Made by a program: the position numbers and the translations under genes. The notes beneath the pieces were generated by a model. That model was not told the origin of the DNA and did not search any database. It saw only the letters and a program-made list of their open reading frames with translations. From Sphagnum compactum (taxonomy: Eukaryota > Bryophyta > Sphagnopsida > Sphagnales): 64,000 bases of DNA. The stretch spans positions 14,694,001 through 14,758,000 of the forward strand of contig OZ234494.1 in the NCBI GenBank assembly GCA_965153455.1, read 5' to 3'. Positions 36,316 through 47,930 of this stretch are shown here, piece by piece (the first letter of the stretch is position 1; the number at the start of each line of letters is the position of its first letter).

Positions 36316-36324
36316 AAACCCTAA
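36316..36324 (+). promoter_or_regulatory. Telo-box AAACCCTAA before the SWI3D-like gene
   Basis: AAACCCTAA lies in the likely promoter or 5' leader of the SWI3D-like gene. This motif is common in plant promoters of housekeeping and growth genes. The role is inferred from motif and position. Confidence 0.35.
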
Positions 36325-36739
36325 TTAGGGTCATGACGAGAATGATCAGGCTACTACAGTACTAGTCCATTGCATATCCACTATTGTTGTGTTTTCTCCC
36401 TCTGCTACTATTTGGTTTTCTTGTTCTTGTTCTTGTTGTTGGGTTTTGCTTTTATGGGTGTAAGAATTGCCTGAACGATTGTGTCGCTGGCGGCGAGAAG
36501 AAGATGGGAGCAATTTGTGGGTGAGCAATCCGTGGTGGGTGTTTCAATCTTTGGGGGTTTTTTTTTTCTTTCGCCCTGGTGTATGGAGGTGAAGCCATAG
36601 CCTCTAGGAAGAAGCTGGAGGAGCATAAGTTTTCGCATATGGCTGCTCGTCGTTTACCTCCTCCTGGTCCAGCTTCCTCTCCAGGCAATTCTTCTTGCTT
36701 CCCCACAACTCTACTCTCTGTCGCCCCCACCCTTTTGTC

Positions 36740-36975
36740 GCAAACGTTATTCTCAAACCCTTTGTTGCAAAACCTAGTTCCGAATCTCAGAGAAGGGACC
36801 CATTGGGTTCATTGGGTCTTCTTCGATTTTGTTTGCAAACCCTCATACCCTTTGTTGCAAACCCTTTGTCGCAAACCCTTGTTGCAAAACCCAAAGTCTC
36901 AAACCCTATTTCTGAATCTCAGAACAGAGAGACCTAATGGATTGATTGGGTCTTCTTCCATTTTGTTTCTGTGTC
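36740..36975. repeat. Imperfect tandem duplication in the SWI3D-like 5' region
   Basis: The block at about 36750-36840 (CAAACCCTTTGTTGCAAAAC, then GAATCTCAGA, then TGGGTCTTCTTCGATTTTGT) recurs at about 36870-36970 with the same order of motifs. Between them lie extra short GCAAACCCTTTG-type units. It sits in the 5' leader or a first intron. Confidence 0.7.
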
Positions 36976-37246
36976 GCATGAGGAGCTTGCTGATACAATT
37001 TCTTGGCAGCTTTCTGTTGCAATCACACAGGCTCTCTCTCTCTATAGTCCTAGGGTTTAAGCCCTAAACCCTCTCTTTTTTCCACAAGAACTGATATTCC
37101 AACTGCATGTCACCAGCGATTTCTTTTGAGAGAGTTTATTATCGACTGCACTTTACATCTCTGCTGCTAATGAAGATTTTCTCTCAGAATTCACATAAGA
37201 ATCTTCAAAACACATAAGTAGATCATCGCCAGTAAGCACACAGTTT

Positions 37247-37383
37247 GATGCAGAGCCTTTCATGACTACCCATGAATGAGCATGGATGCAGAGCTTTTGA
37301 TGACTACCCATGAGCACAGATGCAGAGCTTTTCATGACTACCCATGAGGATGGATGCAGAGCTTTTCATGGCCACCCATGAGG
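37247..37383. repeat. Four-copy minisatellite, 34-38 bp unit, ATG-containing
   Basis: Units start at 37247, 37285, 37319 and 37353. Each has GATGCAGAGC(T/C)TTTNATG followed by a (A/C)CTACCCATGAG-like end. Several ATGs in each unit would act as upstream start codons if this stretch stays in the mature mRNA of the SWI3D-like gene. Confidence 0.85.
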
Positions 37384-37621
37384 TTCTCTTCTTGCAGTGA
37401 TGACTTCCTTTTTGTTGCACTGAAGCTTTTTTTGTTTTTCTGTGGTTGTTGCACAAATTGCACCATTGGTATTGACATCAGGCCTCAAGATCAAGCTGAA
37501 AACTGTTGGAGCAGCAATACCAAGCAAGGCGAACCAGGTGGTGCAGAGAGCGGCAGAGGAAGCAGTGGGGGGTGGTGAGAATGCTGCTGCTGCTGCTGCT
37601 GCAGTAGATGTTGCCACCACA

Positions 37622-40600
37622 ATGAGTAAGGATGTTGTTGTAGCAGGCACAGGCACAGGCACACTCAAGCGCAAAAGGACAACACCACCTGCCTCTCCTG
37701 TGCCTAGCAAAAAACCACCTCGAGAAAACTTGCCTCGTGCAGCAGCAGAGTCTCCTCCAATTATTATACCCTTGGCTCCAAATGGGGAACCTGTGGAGGT
37801 GGTACCTGGGAAAGGCGAGAGTATTGCCACAGATCACCATGTCATAAAGCAAAGGATAGGTCAACCTCATGTCTCAGTGCGTGTCGTTCTCAATGCTGAA
37901 CAAGCAATCCAAAGTGGTGTAGACAGAGAGCCTTCTGATGAGCTGAAGAAGGCAACACCATACCTTGAGAATATTTCACATGGCCAGCTCCAGGTGAAGT
38001 CTGTTCCGGTTTCAGGAGGTGGAGGTGGAGGAGGAAGTCAACAAGCAAGTTTCCTGAATCCCAGAAAAAGGGTAGGTGCTGATCCTGCAGGCTTTGGAAC
38101 TCCATCACCTTCAGCACCCCCTGCTTCTCAAGTGCCCCCCTCCGTAGTAGTTGGGCCAACTACAGTGATGAGGATGCCCAGCTCAGAGGCAGTCTCACAT
38201 GCAATTCCCAGCCATGCAGGTGAGACACGCTACTTGAGACTATTTTCCATAGGTTTCAAATCTGCTTTGCATATCTATCCACCAAGACTTTGGGTGATGT
38301 TCATTTTTACAGTTTTCTTCTCATTTCTCTCACAGGTTGGTTCTCATGGACAAAGATACACCACCTGGAGAGGCGGGGTCTTCCGGAATTTTTCACAGGA
38401 AAGCTGCAGGCAAAGACACCAGAGGTGTATAAGGAGTTCAGAAATGTAATCATAAAGAAGTGTCGGGAGAATCCAAGCAATCTGATCACAAGTGCCGATT
38501 TCGTGCAAGGAGGGGGGCAGCATCATCTTATTGGGGATGAGAAGGCCATGTCCAGGGTTCTTGAATTCCTGGACCACTGGGGTCTTATAAACTATCAGGC
38601 ACCTCCCAAGCGCCTGCCTGTCTGGAAAGGACCAGCTCTGACTGTGGAGGCTGATGGATTGGGTCTTCTAAGTATGGTTTCCAAAACAAAAGCAAGCTTG
38701 TACGAGTTTGAAAAACCTCAAGCTCCCACTCCGAAGCAAAGCTCCACCAAATCCAAAGCAACTGGTCTGCTGCTTTCCAAAGTGCTGGCAGAGCCCCAAG
38801 GACCAGCAGTTGAGTATCACTGCAAGTCCTGTGGTGCTTTTTGCTATGAGCGACGCTATCACTCTCAGAAGCAGGTTTGACTTCCTTGCTCTTTGTCTTT
38901 TACTGTTGCACTACCTACTACTCTCTGTTATGACATAGTAGGATGTGATCTTAAGAAACATAGGATGACAAGTAGATACAACACCAAGAAGCAAGAGTCA
39001 TCCCTGCTGCTTCCTTTCCCAGTTTCTACAAACTCCCTTGATGATGGATTTGTGTTTGTTGGTGTTTATGTTTTCTTATGCCTGTGCTTTGTGTCCAATG
39101 AGAGTTAGGGGATTGCCATGCTCATATTGAAAATGGCATAAGCCCTAAACCCTAAACCTGCATGATCCTACAAAGGGCAGGGATTGTGAAATAAACCATG
39201 CTCAATCAGCAGGGATTGTCAACTCCATTGAGATAGCTGATGGTGACTAAAAAAGGTTTGTTGTGGGAGTGGCAGGTGGATTTTGATTTGTGCTCAGACT
39301 GTTATAACGATGGCAAGTTTGGACCCAACATGGTGTCATCGGATTTCATGAGGATGGATGTCACAGAGGGGGTAAATGTAAACAACGCAGGCTGGACAGA
39401 TCAGGAAACATTGCTCTTGCTGGAGGCCTTGGAGCTGTATGGCGACAATTGGCATGAAATTGCTGAACATGTTGGAACTAAGTCAAAGTCGCAGTGTATC
39501 TTGCATTTCATCCAACTGCCAGTTGAAGACCCCTTTTTGGAAGAGATGGAGACTCCAGGGACTTTGCTCCGTGCCCCATCTCCACCACCACCCTCATCTT
39601 TGTCAAAAGAGCCAAGTGTAGAGCCGTCTATGGAGATGAGATCAGATGGTTTGACCCCCCTGAAAGTAGTAGCTACTCCAGTGCGAGATGCTTCCAATGG
39701 GGTGTTGGCAGTCCCTTCTGTGCCACCTAGCCTTATAGCATTTGCTGATGCTGGCAACCCTGTCATGGCCCAGGTATTGGAAATGCCCTAAATGTCTTCC
39801 TTTGGAAACTGTTATGAAATGCTCGATGGAGGTCACCAATGCAGGGTAGTAGTAATTCTCATGGTGTTGGAGGATACCCTAGGTTCCAATTTGTGCTACA
39901 AGTTCCTAGAGGTCTTGAGAAGCCACACTCATGTACTATTTGTTTGCGCCTATGTAATTGCAAGCAGTGTTGGTTGTGCATTGGATTTACTGTCCAGCCT
40001 AATGTACAATTGTGAACCCACCCAGCGTGGAATCTACTTTTGTTGCTGTTTACAGAGTTTTATTTGTTTAGGGTTTGGTTTAGGGTTTAGTGTTTAGGTG
40101 GTTTAGGGTTAGCCAAATGTTCATTGTTTATTTGTTTGCTTGTAGGTGGCATTCATTGCGGCTATGATTGGGCCTAAAGTAGCTGCTGTTGCAGCGCAAG
40201 CGGCATTAGCTTCCTTAACAGAAAAAATTCCTGGCTCTCTGTAAGTGACCTCTACACTACACCTCCATAAACCACCATTCAAATAACTTAGTTATTGACA
40301 GTTGCTGTATAGTTCTGGAAAAAATGACTGGTTGATAATCTGCTGAAGCAAAATGTTTCAACTGCTTGGTAGAAGAAGAAATCTCTATTGGTATTCCATG
40401 TGATGAGCTTGCTTGAATAGAAAAATTCTAATGGGTTGTGACAATGAAGCTGGCAGGGTAGCTAAATCAGATGTGACACTGCAAAAGTTGGTTGAGGATG
40501 GCCCTAATCCCACTAGCACTGAGTCTGGGCCAGCAAGTGGGCCATTGTTGCTTGTGTCAGGCAACAGTGATGTTCTCACAGGTAAAGAAGAGTCCCAGTT

Positions 40601-41994
40601 CACCCAATTTCAAGTAAATACTAACCTGGTTTTTGGCCTTTATATGTAACAATATTGATAGCTAGTCCCGGAGGGTTCATTCTGTGCTTACTTTTTTGGG
40701 TTCAGGTCTTAGGCAAGCAGAAACTCTAGGTTAGGTTTTTGAGGAATGGGTTACGGTAAATTGCAGGGAGGGATACTGCTCAGGTGGCAGTGCAGGAGAT
40801 TCAGAAGGTGCAAAATTGGGAAGGACCTATAAATGCAGTCCGTGTGAAGCAAGCAGCAGCAAGCGCAATGGCAGCAGCAGCAGTGAAGGCTAAATTGTTG
40901 GCAGACCAGGAGGAGCGTGAAGTGCAACGTTTGGTCTCAGTTGTAATTGAGCACCAGGTATGTATTGAGTGTGCAAATTTCTCTCAAATAGAACCTTGAC
41001 ATAAGATCCTTTCTGTAGAGAGTGTGAAAAGCAACCAACCAATGCCAATTTGTGATCACTTTCAAATAGGTTTTGGATGCTGATAGTTCTTCCATTATGT
41101 GGGAATTGTGATGGCCTCTCTAGCAATGCAGTGCCTACCATATTCACCAAGCAAGAATTGAACTGTAGGTTTATAATCTTTACAGTAGCACAGATGCTCC
41201 GACAGGAGTTACCTGGATTCCAAAAACCTACCATTTTGGGTCTGTTGCAGCTGAAGAAGCTGGAGTTGAAATTGAAGACTTTCAGTGATCTTGAGAGTAT
41301 GCTTGCAAAAGAGTGTGAGTCAGTGGAGCGAGCTAGACAGAAAGTTTATGCAGAGCATGCAAGAGTTGTCGCCACCCGTCTGGGTACTAATACAGCTGGA
41401 AGCTCAGTGCCATCTGGGACGGGAGCAGTTCAGAACCAGATGATTGCAGCCAGACCAGCTGCAGTTACATTTGGAACTGGTGGGGTGGTCACTCCCATAA
41501 CAGGGTCAACTGTAGGTGAGCAAACGCCCTGCATCCTTCTTTTTGTCTACAACCATGTGTCAGCACACACCAAGGTCTTTTAGACCCAATCTAGTAGTGG
41601 AGTTGGCTGATTGCATTTTTACTGAGATGCAGGAGCAGGAGCTTCGGCGGCTCAAAGTCTAGGTCAAGCTGTGAGCAGTGTTGGAATGACAGCAGGGGCC
41701 CAAGAAATTGGGAGACCGATGGCTGCGGGAGGAGCTTCTTCTGCAGGGCCTCAAGGCCAAATTGGGAGGACAGCAAGCTCAGGAACAACACCTTCAACTC
41801 TGTTACAAGGGCAAACTGCCAGGACCAGCCTGGTTGGAGGAGCATCTTCCACAATTGGAGTACAAGGCCAAACTGGGAGGATGGCCATGCCTGGAACATC
41901 TTCCCCTCTATCACATCCACGACCCAGAACAACAGCACCGCAGGGTATTTCAAGACCTGTTCTTGGACCATCCTCAGGTGGTACATCACAGTAA
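37622..41994 (+). CDS. SWI3D: SWI/SNF chromatin-remodelling subunit, SWI3D-like (SMARCC family)
   Basis: Scaffold subunit of the nuclear SWI/SNF remodeller. Exons: 37622-38219, 38336-38874, 39276-39773, 40146-40240, 40421-40581, 40767-40957, 41251-41515, 41633-41994; phases agree, giving 902 aa from the first in-frame ATG. Domains: low-complexity N-terminus with LKRKR; SWIRM from [12 protein letters not shown] (about 200-285, with [10 protein letters not shown]); ZZ zinc finger ([10 protein letters not shown] and FDLCSDC, about 361-392); SANT ([14 protein letters not shown] to QCILHF, about 417-465); the NPVMAQVAF region; and a C-terminal helix ([25 protein letters not shown], then [16 protein letters not shown]). 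The ZZ finger before SANT points to SWI3D rather than SWI3A, B or C. The reading frame stays open to 37424 with no ATG, so an upstream exon probably supplies the true start; MAARRLPPPG at 36639 is a candidate. Confidence 0.88.
40066..40112. repeat. Degenerate TTTAGGG telomere-type motif cluster in an intron
   Basis: Four TTTAGGG or TTTAGGTGG-like units occur within about 45 bp in the third intron of the SWI3D-like gene. Similar AAACCCT motifs lie near 39148, 37050 and 43160. This supports an Arabidopsis-type telomere repeat for the organism. Confidence 0.7.
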
Positions 41995-44190
41995 GTAAAC
42001 CAGAGCCCACAGCTTGACCTAATCCCAACAAAATTTTCTTCGATGGGAATCTCCACTGCCCAAGACGCTTGTGCACTGCCAAAGACTCTGGTGCACTGCG
42101 GAAGATGGTGGTGCACAGCTTTCAGGCTCCAGGTTTGAAACTTTCATCTTACAGAGTTTAGATCTGCGTTGGAATTTCAACCTTAACCTAATGCTCCCAG
42201 AGGACTCATCAGGATGTGTAGATTTACAACAGGCTGGTTTTGAGGGGGCTTGAATTGGCTATTTGGAGGATTCTATTAGACCATTTTGTGGTCCATATTT
42301 TAGGAGTTTTTAAATTTCTTCTGGTAGATTTGTGGCACCTCCTTTTTGATGGAGCCAACAAATATTTTGTGCATTGCACATTTTCTGTGTTCTTTATTAG
42401 CCTTGCTTGACATTGTCTTGCACTTTCTGTGGATAGTCAGTTTTCACTTTAAGGCGTGGATGTGTGGAATATTAGTCTTGTACTCTCTCGAGTTTTGGGT
42501 ATTTGCTTTTCTTCTTTCTCTAACTTTGTCTTGCTTTCTCTTTGCTTAATCCTCTCTCCCTGCCTGTTTCTTGGCTTCTAGGGTAAGTGTTCTTCTAGTT
42601 CTAGTTGTTGGGTTAGTTTTTTTTTGCTTTCCATTTCTATCAAAAGGTAAAGTATCTTATGGCCTTTCTTAAGAACAAAGGAGAATGACACCACATGACC
42701 ATAAATCCACACTTTCTCCATGACAGCCTTTGTCAACAATCACCTGCAAACAAGCAAAACTACTGCACACCGTTGGCACGCACCCTAGTCACAATAAGTC
42801 TGGTGCCCGAGCATTTTCCTATTTCCTTAAATCAGGACCTGGGCTTTGAATCTCTAAACCTCATTCTGAATTTGAACTAGTTAGAAAGATTCTTTGAGTT
42901 TTTACCTCTGGGATAACAGAATTTGGAGCTCTCCAGGTTGTGTTCTGCTGCCTCTTATAAGATGTGCAAGTACACGAACTATGTATCATCATACTATGTA
43001 TCATCATTTGTCACATGATAACAACAGAAAGACAGAACGTTGCTACTGCGATCCTTAGATGGGTTTGAAGAGAATTTATATACCAAGGATGAATTTGAAG
43101 AGAAATAAAATATATACTGAAAACACAATCAAAATAGAAATGTGTGCAGTGAACCCTAATCTAAACCCTAAACCCTTCATCAGCCATCAAAACAAGCACC
43201 TGGTGCATGTGATAATGGAACCCAAGTTCTCAATTGGGTCCCGATAGCAACACACTTTGTCTCACTTGGGGCTCCATGCGGTTGTGCACTACCAGTGATG
43301 ATAAATGATGGAAAAAAATTGAGTTGATTTTTGTGGAATTCAAGTATCATAATTTGGGAATGAAAAGATTGAATAAAATTGCATGCAACTTTGAACTAAA
43401 TTCAAATTCAATTGAAGAGAAATGGGATACAAATTGGTGCAAAACGTATTGAATATCTACTTGTGACTTCCATCATCCCCGATCATGGTATTGAAAAAAG
43501 AAAAGCTCCAAACAAAGACACAATTCGAAGAGACGACACCTTTGCATAATCCTTTGCATGGTCTCAACCTTTCATCTAGAATTGTCAAGACAAAGGACGA
43601 TACACGAAACAAAAGATTAGACATTATATCAATGGTCATTCCTTTGTGATACACCTCTTTGATTGGTCCACCACCACCAAAAAAACCCTAATTTGCTAGA
43701 CTCCTATAATAGAACACGTCGACATGAAACAATGATATAAGTGCGGTGAGCAATTGCCACTCCCAAGTGATCTTCAACAAATATTTTTCACCAAACATCT
43801 TTCTTCAAAAAATCAACAAAGGTTTGGTTTTGAAAATGTCATGAACCCCAAAAATGATGGAGATGTTCTTGTTTGAGGTTGAATTCATTGGTTTTCATTA
43901 ATGTGCTTGAAGGACATGAAATAAATTGTGTTGGATTGCCATACTATAAGATTTTGATTCAAACGGGAACAAAATGTTTTAGGTATTTTTGTTTGGTGTT
44001 TTTTTTTGGGGGGGTAATAATCTAAGGATGGAAACATGATTTAGTGTTAAAATTTAACAACTTCTAAATAATTGGACAATGTAGACTACATGTGATAGGT
44101 CTTGATTCATGGAACACAAACCTTGGTGACAAGGAGATCATCCAAATCTCACACAACAAATTAGTTCTTCTAAGTGGGCATTGAATTTAT
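41995..44190. other. SWI3D-like 3' UTR and intergenic DNA
   Basis: About 41995-42600 keeps gene-like composition and is probably the 3' UTR. Further on there is no recognisable gene. ACTATGTATCATCAT is tandemly duplicated near 42979-43008, and a telomere-type stretch (CTAAACCCTAAACCC) lies near 43158-43172. Confidence 0.5.
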
Positions 44191-44194
44191 GTTT

Positions 44195-44554
44195 TTGTTA
44201 GGTCTTGACTTCTTTGCTATGATTTTTTTAGTGGTTTATGTAGGAGCCATTGCCGTTTTATTTTTATTTGTAGTTATGATGTTAAATATCAAAATAGCAG
44301 AAATTCACGAAAATGTATTGCGCTATTTACCCGTGGGTGGTATTATTGGACTTATTTTTTTGTTGAAAATCTTTTTCATTATAGATAATGATTACATTCC
44401 AATATTACCAACAAAATTGAGTATAACTTATCTAACATATACAGTTTATGCCGAAAAGATACAGAGTTGGACTAATTTGGAAACATTAGGCAATTTACTT
44501 TATACCACCTATTTTATTTTGTTTTTGGTTTCTAGTCTTATTTTATTAGTAGCC
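44195..44554 (+). pseudogene. nad6: Nuclear copy of mitochondrial nad6 (partial, frame intact)
   Basis: About 120 codons match plant mitochondrial NADH dehydrogenase subunit 6, from LLGLDFFAMIFLVVYVGAIA through NVLRYLPVGGIIGLIF and SWTNLETLGNLLY to LILLVA. In mitochondria ND6 is a membrane subunit of complex I. The first 40-45 codons and the C-terminus are missing, so it cannot make a working subunit. No stop codon breaks the copied part, which suggests a fairly recent transfer. It is followed directly by other mitochondrial-looking sequence. An assembly join to an organelle contig is a possible alternative, but both sides run into AT-rich nuclear-type DNA. Confidence 0.85.
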
Positions 44555-44587
44555 CATCCTTGTAGCTGTCATCTGTAATCCGCGCAG

Positions 44588-44750
44588 GTGTGCCCGCACC
44601 CCCTGGATAAGACGTGTCACTAATACAGACCACACAAATAAAGGTAATCTATGCATGGTCATTCCTGGGCCACGCATGTTGAAGATAGATAGGGGTCAGT
44701 CTATGCTGCCCTCCGAACCATACGTGACAATCTTTTGTCATACAGCTCTC
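44588..44750 (+). other. Fragment of a plant mitochondrial group II intron
   Basis: Starts GTGTGCCCGCACC, fitting the GUGYG 5' end of group II introns. It contains ATTCCTGGGCCACGCATG and CCCTCCGAACCATACGTGA followed by TCATACAGCTC, motifs I recall from land-plant mitochondrial group II introns. It lies 34 bp after the nad6 piece and probably arrived with it. The 3' part, including domains V and VI, was not identified, so it should not splice. Confidence 0.6.
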
Positions 44751-47044
44751 ATTGGAATGTTTGGCAATCTTGAATCTATTTTGTATTGTTATCATTGTTG
44801 TTGTAATGATTGTTGTTTAATTTCTTCAACTTCAATGTTTTGAGCATTAAGTTCCAGTCTTTATACCTCACTTCTGAAGTATTCAAGGTATTGAATATGT
44901 TGTAGTTATCTACTACATTGTTTGTGACTCTACAATGCTCTAGGTAAATAATTTAGTGACCAATGCATATCCTAGATGAAAGGAGAAAAAATTGCAAATC
45001 TCATGAACTAGGAGTTGTTGAAGCTTACAAAGATCAAGATAAACAAGAAGTTCTTACAAACCTTAAACTTCTCCTCAATGCAAGTGAAGGGCTTTATAGG
45101 GAGGTAACTTCCTATATATGCATGGGAGGAAAAGAAGGCGTGATGATAATTACACATGTAATGGGGAGGAAGATGGGGCAAAACTAAACCAAATGGAGAA
45201 AAAAAATGGGCAAATCAAAGCAAAAGAGGAGTCTAATAGGTGAAGTTGGAAGATCCCAAAGCTTGAGCTAAGAGGCCAAGGAAGAAGTAAACACATAGTA
45301 AAAAAAGTGAAGCAAGTAAAGTTGTATAGTTTAGGACTTTACCAAATTTGTCATGTCATAGACTTCTCATCTTCACCTCATCTCAACATTATCCACATTC
45401 ATCAATTCAGAGTGTAGTCCTTCTTTGAGATTCTCAATTCCTATGTCAAGGTAGTACTTGAAAAGCTTGGGAAACATGTGGTGGGATGTTGGAGCACAAG
45501 ATGGGCCATCACATGAATGATGAACATCATTTAGAATAAAAAGAGCAAGGCGATGAAACTTCTCAATTTAAGAGGTCAAAAAAGCCTTGAAATGTGAAGA
45601 AAAGTTGTTGGAAGACAAAATAGAAGTTACATATAGATTCGATGTTTCAAGAATCTTCAGATCACAAGGAGAAGACATATATGTACCTTACAATGAGAAA
45701 GACTTCCACAAGGCACTTGAAATCAAATGCACTATCAAATTAATGTTTGTCCACGTGATAACTTTTGTACATATTGACCATGGATGTTTTTTTCAATTTT
45801 GCAACTACAAATTTGTTTGGAGCTAAAACCTCCACGATTTGATCATGATGCAAATTTTACAATGAACAAGAAAATCATAATCGATTTTGTTAAGCAATCT
45901 AAAGATCTTTAATTATGGTTGGATGTTTATCTCAATTCACATTGCAATTTGACTTGCTATTGAAGCTATTACAATCCATCTTTTTGTATGGTGGTATGGA
46001 TGCCCTAGATGTCAACAAATGAAAAGTAAGCAATAGAAGGTTCAAGGTTTTTGGTTGGGTTGGAAGAGGTGGTGGTTTCTTTTTGTTTCTTAGTTTTGGT
46101 CATGTGTATTGTGAGTGTTTGAGCTTATATTTCTTTTTTTATAATTAAATTAATTGCATTTATCTACTTAATGAACATGAACTTATTTAAAATGGGGCAA
46201 CGTTCAATTTTAATTCAATTTTGAAAGTAGGTTGGTTGTTTGATTAGGTTTCGACAAAACTCATAACCTCTAGTTTGGAGATGCTAGACTTGTGAAAAAT
46301 TATTTATTCTCCCAACCATTGGGTTATTACTACAAATACATGACAAAAAAAGTAGATTTTGCATACTTATTCCCCAATAGTTGAAATTTTGAAAAATTAG
46401 ATTTGAAATTGCCTAACCTCATTTCTTAAAGTAAATAAATATTCAACAAAGAAGTGCTAAACATCAATTGTAAGTACAATATTAAACAACTCACGAACAT
46501 GTGGTGGATTCAAAGTTATATTACTCTAGTTATAGGTATCCAAGTATCATATTGGTAGGCTAGAATATGTAATTTGTTGCTTGGATTTATGATTGACATT
46601 ATGTATTATGAAAGTTATTACAACTTTATCTTAAGGTTTAACATACCAATGGATCTTGAAGAAATGGACACCAAACTTAAAAACAATGTGAATCTACCAT
46701 ATACTCAATTTGATTGGCACCATGGTAAAGATCTTGAATTTTTTTAGGTTGCTTCAACCATGGTTAATATCTCATTCCAAGACTAAATCAAGAGGTTTCT
46801 GAGTCCAATTTCAACATTTCCTAGCTTGAATATGGCCCACTAAAAGGTCTGACTCAAGAACATCATATTGGGTTTAACTCATATGGGTCATATGGTGAAA
46901 TGGGTGACCCATATGAGTGACCAAATGGGTGCTTGTCTATTATTATATATGCCTCTTCAAACTTGAGGCTAGTAGTAGGCACCTGTCTATCAAAGGTAGA
47001 TGCCCTTTTGTTTTGAAAGGGAAGTCAGATGATCTTGTGAGCTC

Positions 47045-47070
47045 TTGTTGTTGTTGTTGTTGTTGTTGTT
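47045..47070. repeat. (TTG)n microsatellite
   Basis: About eight TTG units; first of three different microsatellites within 400 bp. Confidence 0.9.
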
Positions 47071-47302
47071 ATTGTTTGGGGTTGCAAAAGTGCTCACAAA
47101 AGTACCTATTTCCAATAGCCCAAAAAACCAAAGGTATATATATATAAATTCCCTAAACTGCATAGCTTGAAAATTCATGCATCAAAAGCACAGTTTGCAC
47201 CTACTTAGCATTATCATCATCAGTGTTTGAGAGTAAGAAATTTGCATCCAATTCTTGCTGCCAATTTTTTTTATAAAAAATCTCCTTTGTCTTTAGGATT
47301 GG

Positions 47303-47324
47303 CACACACACACACACACACACA
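47303..47324. repeat. (CA)n microsatellite
   Basis: Eleven CA units, between the (TTG)n and (GA)n tracts. Confidence 0.95.
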
Positions 47325-47404
47325 TATAATTGATGCGCATTTGTCATTTTGTTTTGTAGGCCCCTGATTTCTGGCAAGGAGTTTGAAGTGTGAGAAATCA
47401 ACTC

Positions 47405-47406
<2 letters not shown>

Positions 47407-47436
<30 letters not shown>
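47407..47436. repeat. (GA)n microsatellite
   Basis: Fifteen GA units, about 500 bp before the first recognisable exon of the coiled-coil gene. Confidence 0.95.
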
Positions 47437-47440
<4 letters not shown>

Positions 47441-47930
47441 GTGGGCCTTTGAAGAAAAGTTTGTTCATACTTTTAGAAAGAAAGAAAGTTGTTTTGGGTT
47501 CATAAAAATGCCTTTTGCAAATCATCCCCAATTATGGGTTTTGGGTCTCAATCAGTTTTACAAATGATCCCCCAATTTCCATCATCCTCATGTTGTTGTT
47601 GTTGTTGATAATTCTTCAGCAGGTTGATCCAATTTGTGAAGTTTTTTTCAGAACGATGAAATGACCCTGTGTTAGTATGCGGGACCTTCTTCGTCCTCTT
47701 TCAAATGACTCTTCGCACTGGCCCCTGGAAGTCCACACACACATATTTAGACTCTTTCAAGCCCTTGTTTGCACTTGTTGGGTAACACGGGAAAGCTATC
47801 GTCGGTGATCTTTGGTTTTTGGGGGATGGAAAGCAAAGCAGCTTTAATTACTCTTGCATGTTTGGACCAACATGAAGTGTTCAAGATAGTGGACAAGATA
47901 GTAGTGGACATTTGTGGAAGATTGAAAGTT

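Larger units (their letters stand above)
44751..47900. other. AT-rich intergenic DNA with a microsatellite cluster
   Basis: No gene is recognised. Two open stretches (44963-45187 and 45587-45826) have ordinary composition but no known relative and could be decayed exons. Microsatellites at 47045-47436 are listed separately. An ATG-led 40-codon stretch at 47677 (MRDLLRPLSN) may belong to the 5' part of the coiled-coil gene downstream. Confidence 0.4.

Noticed and set aside
41708-41998. 96-codon open frame overlapping the last SWI3D exon
   Set aside because: It is an alternate frame of a Gly/Gln-rich exon whose main frame is set by splice phase and domain continuity.
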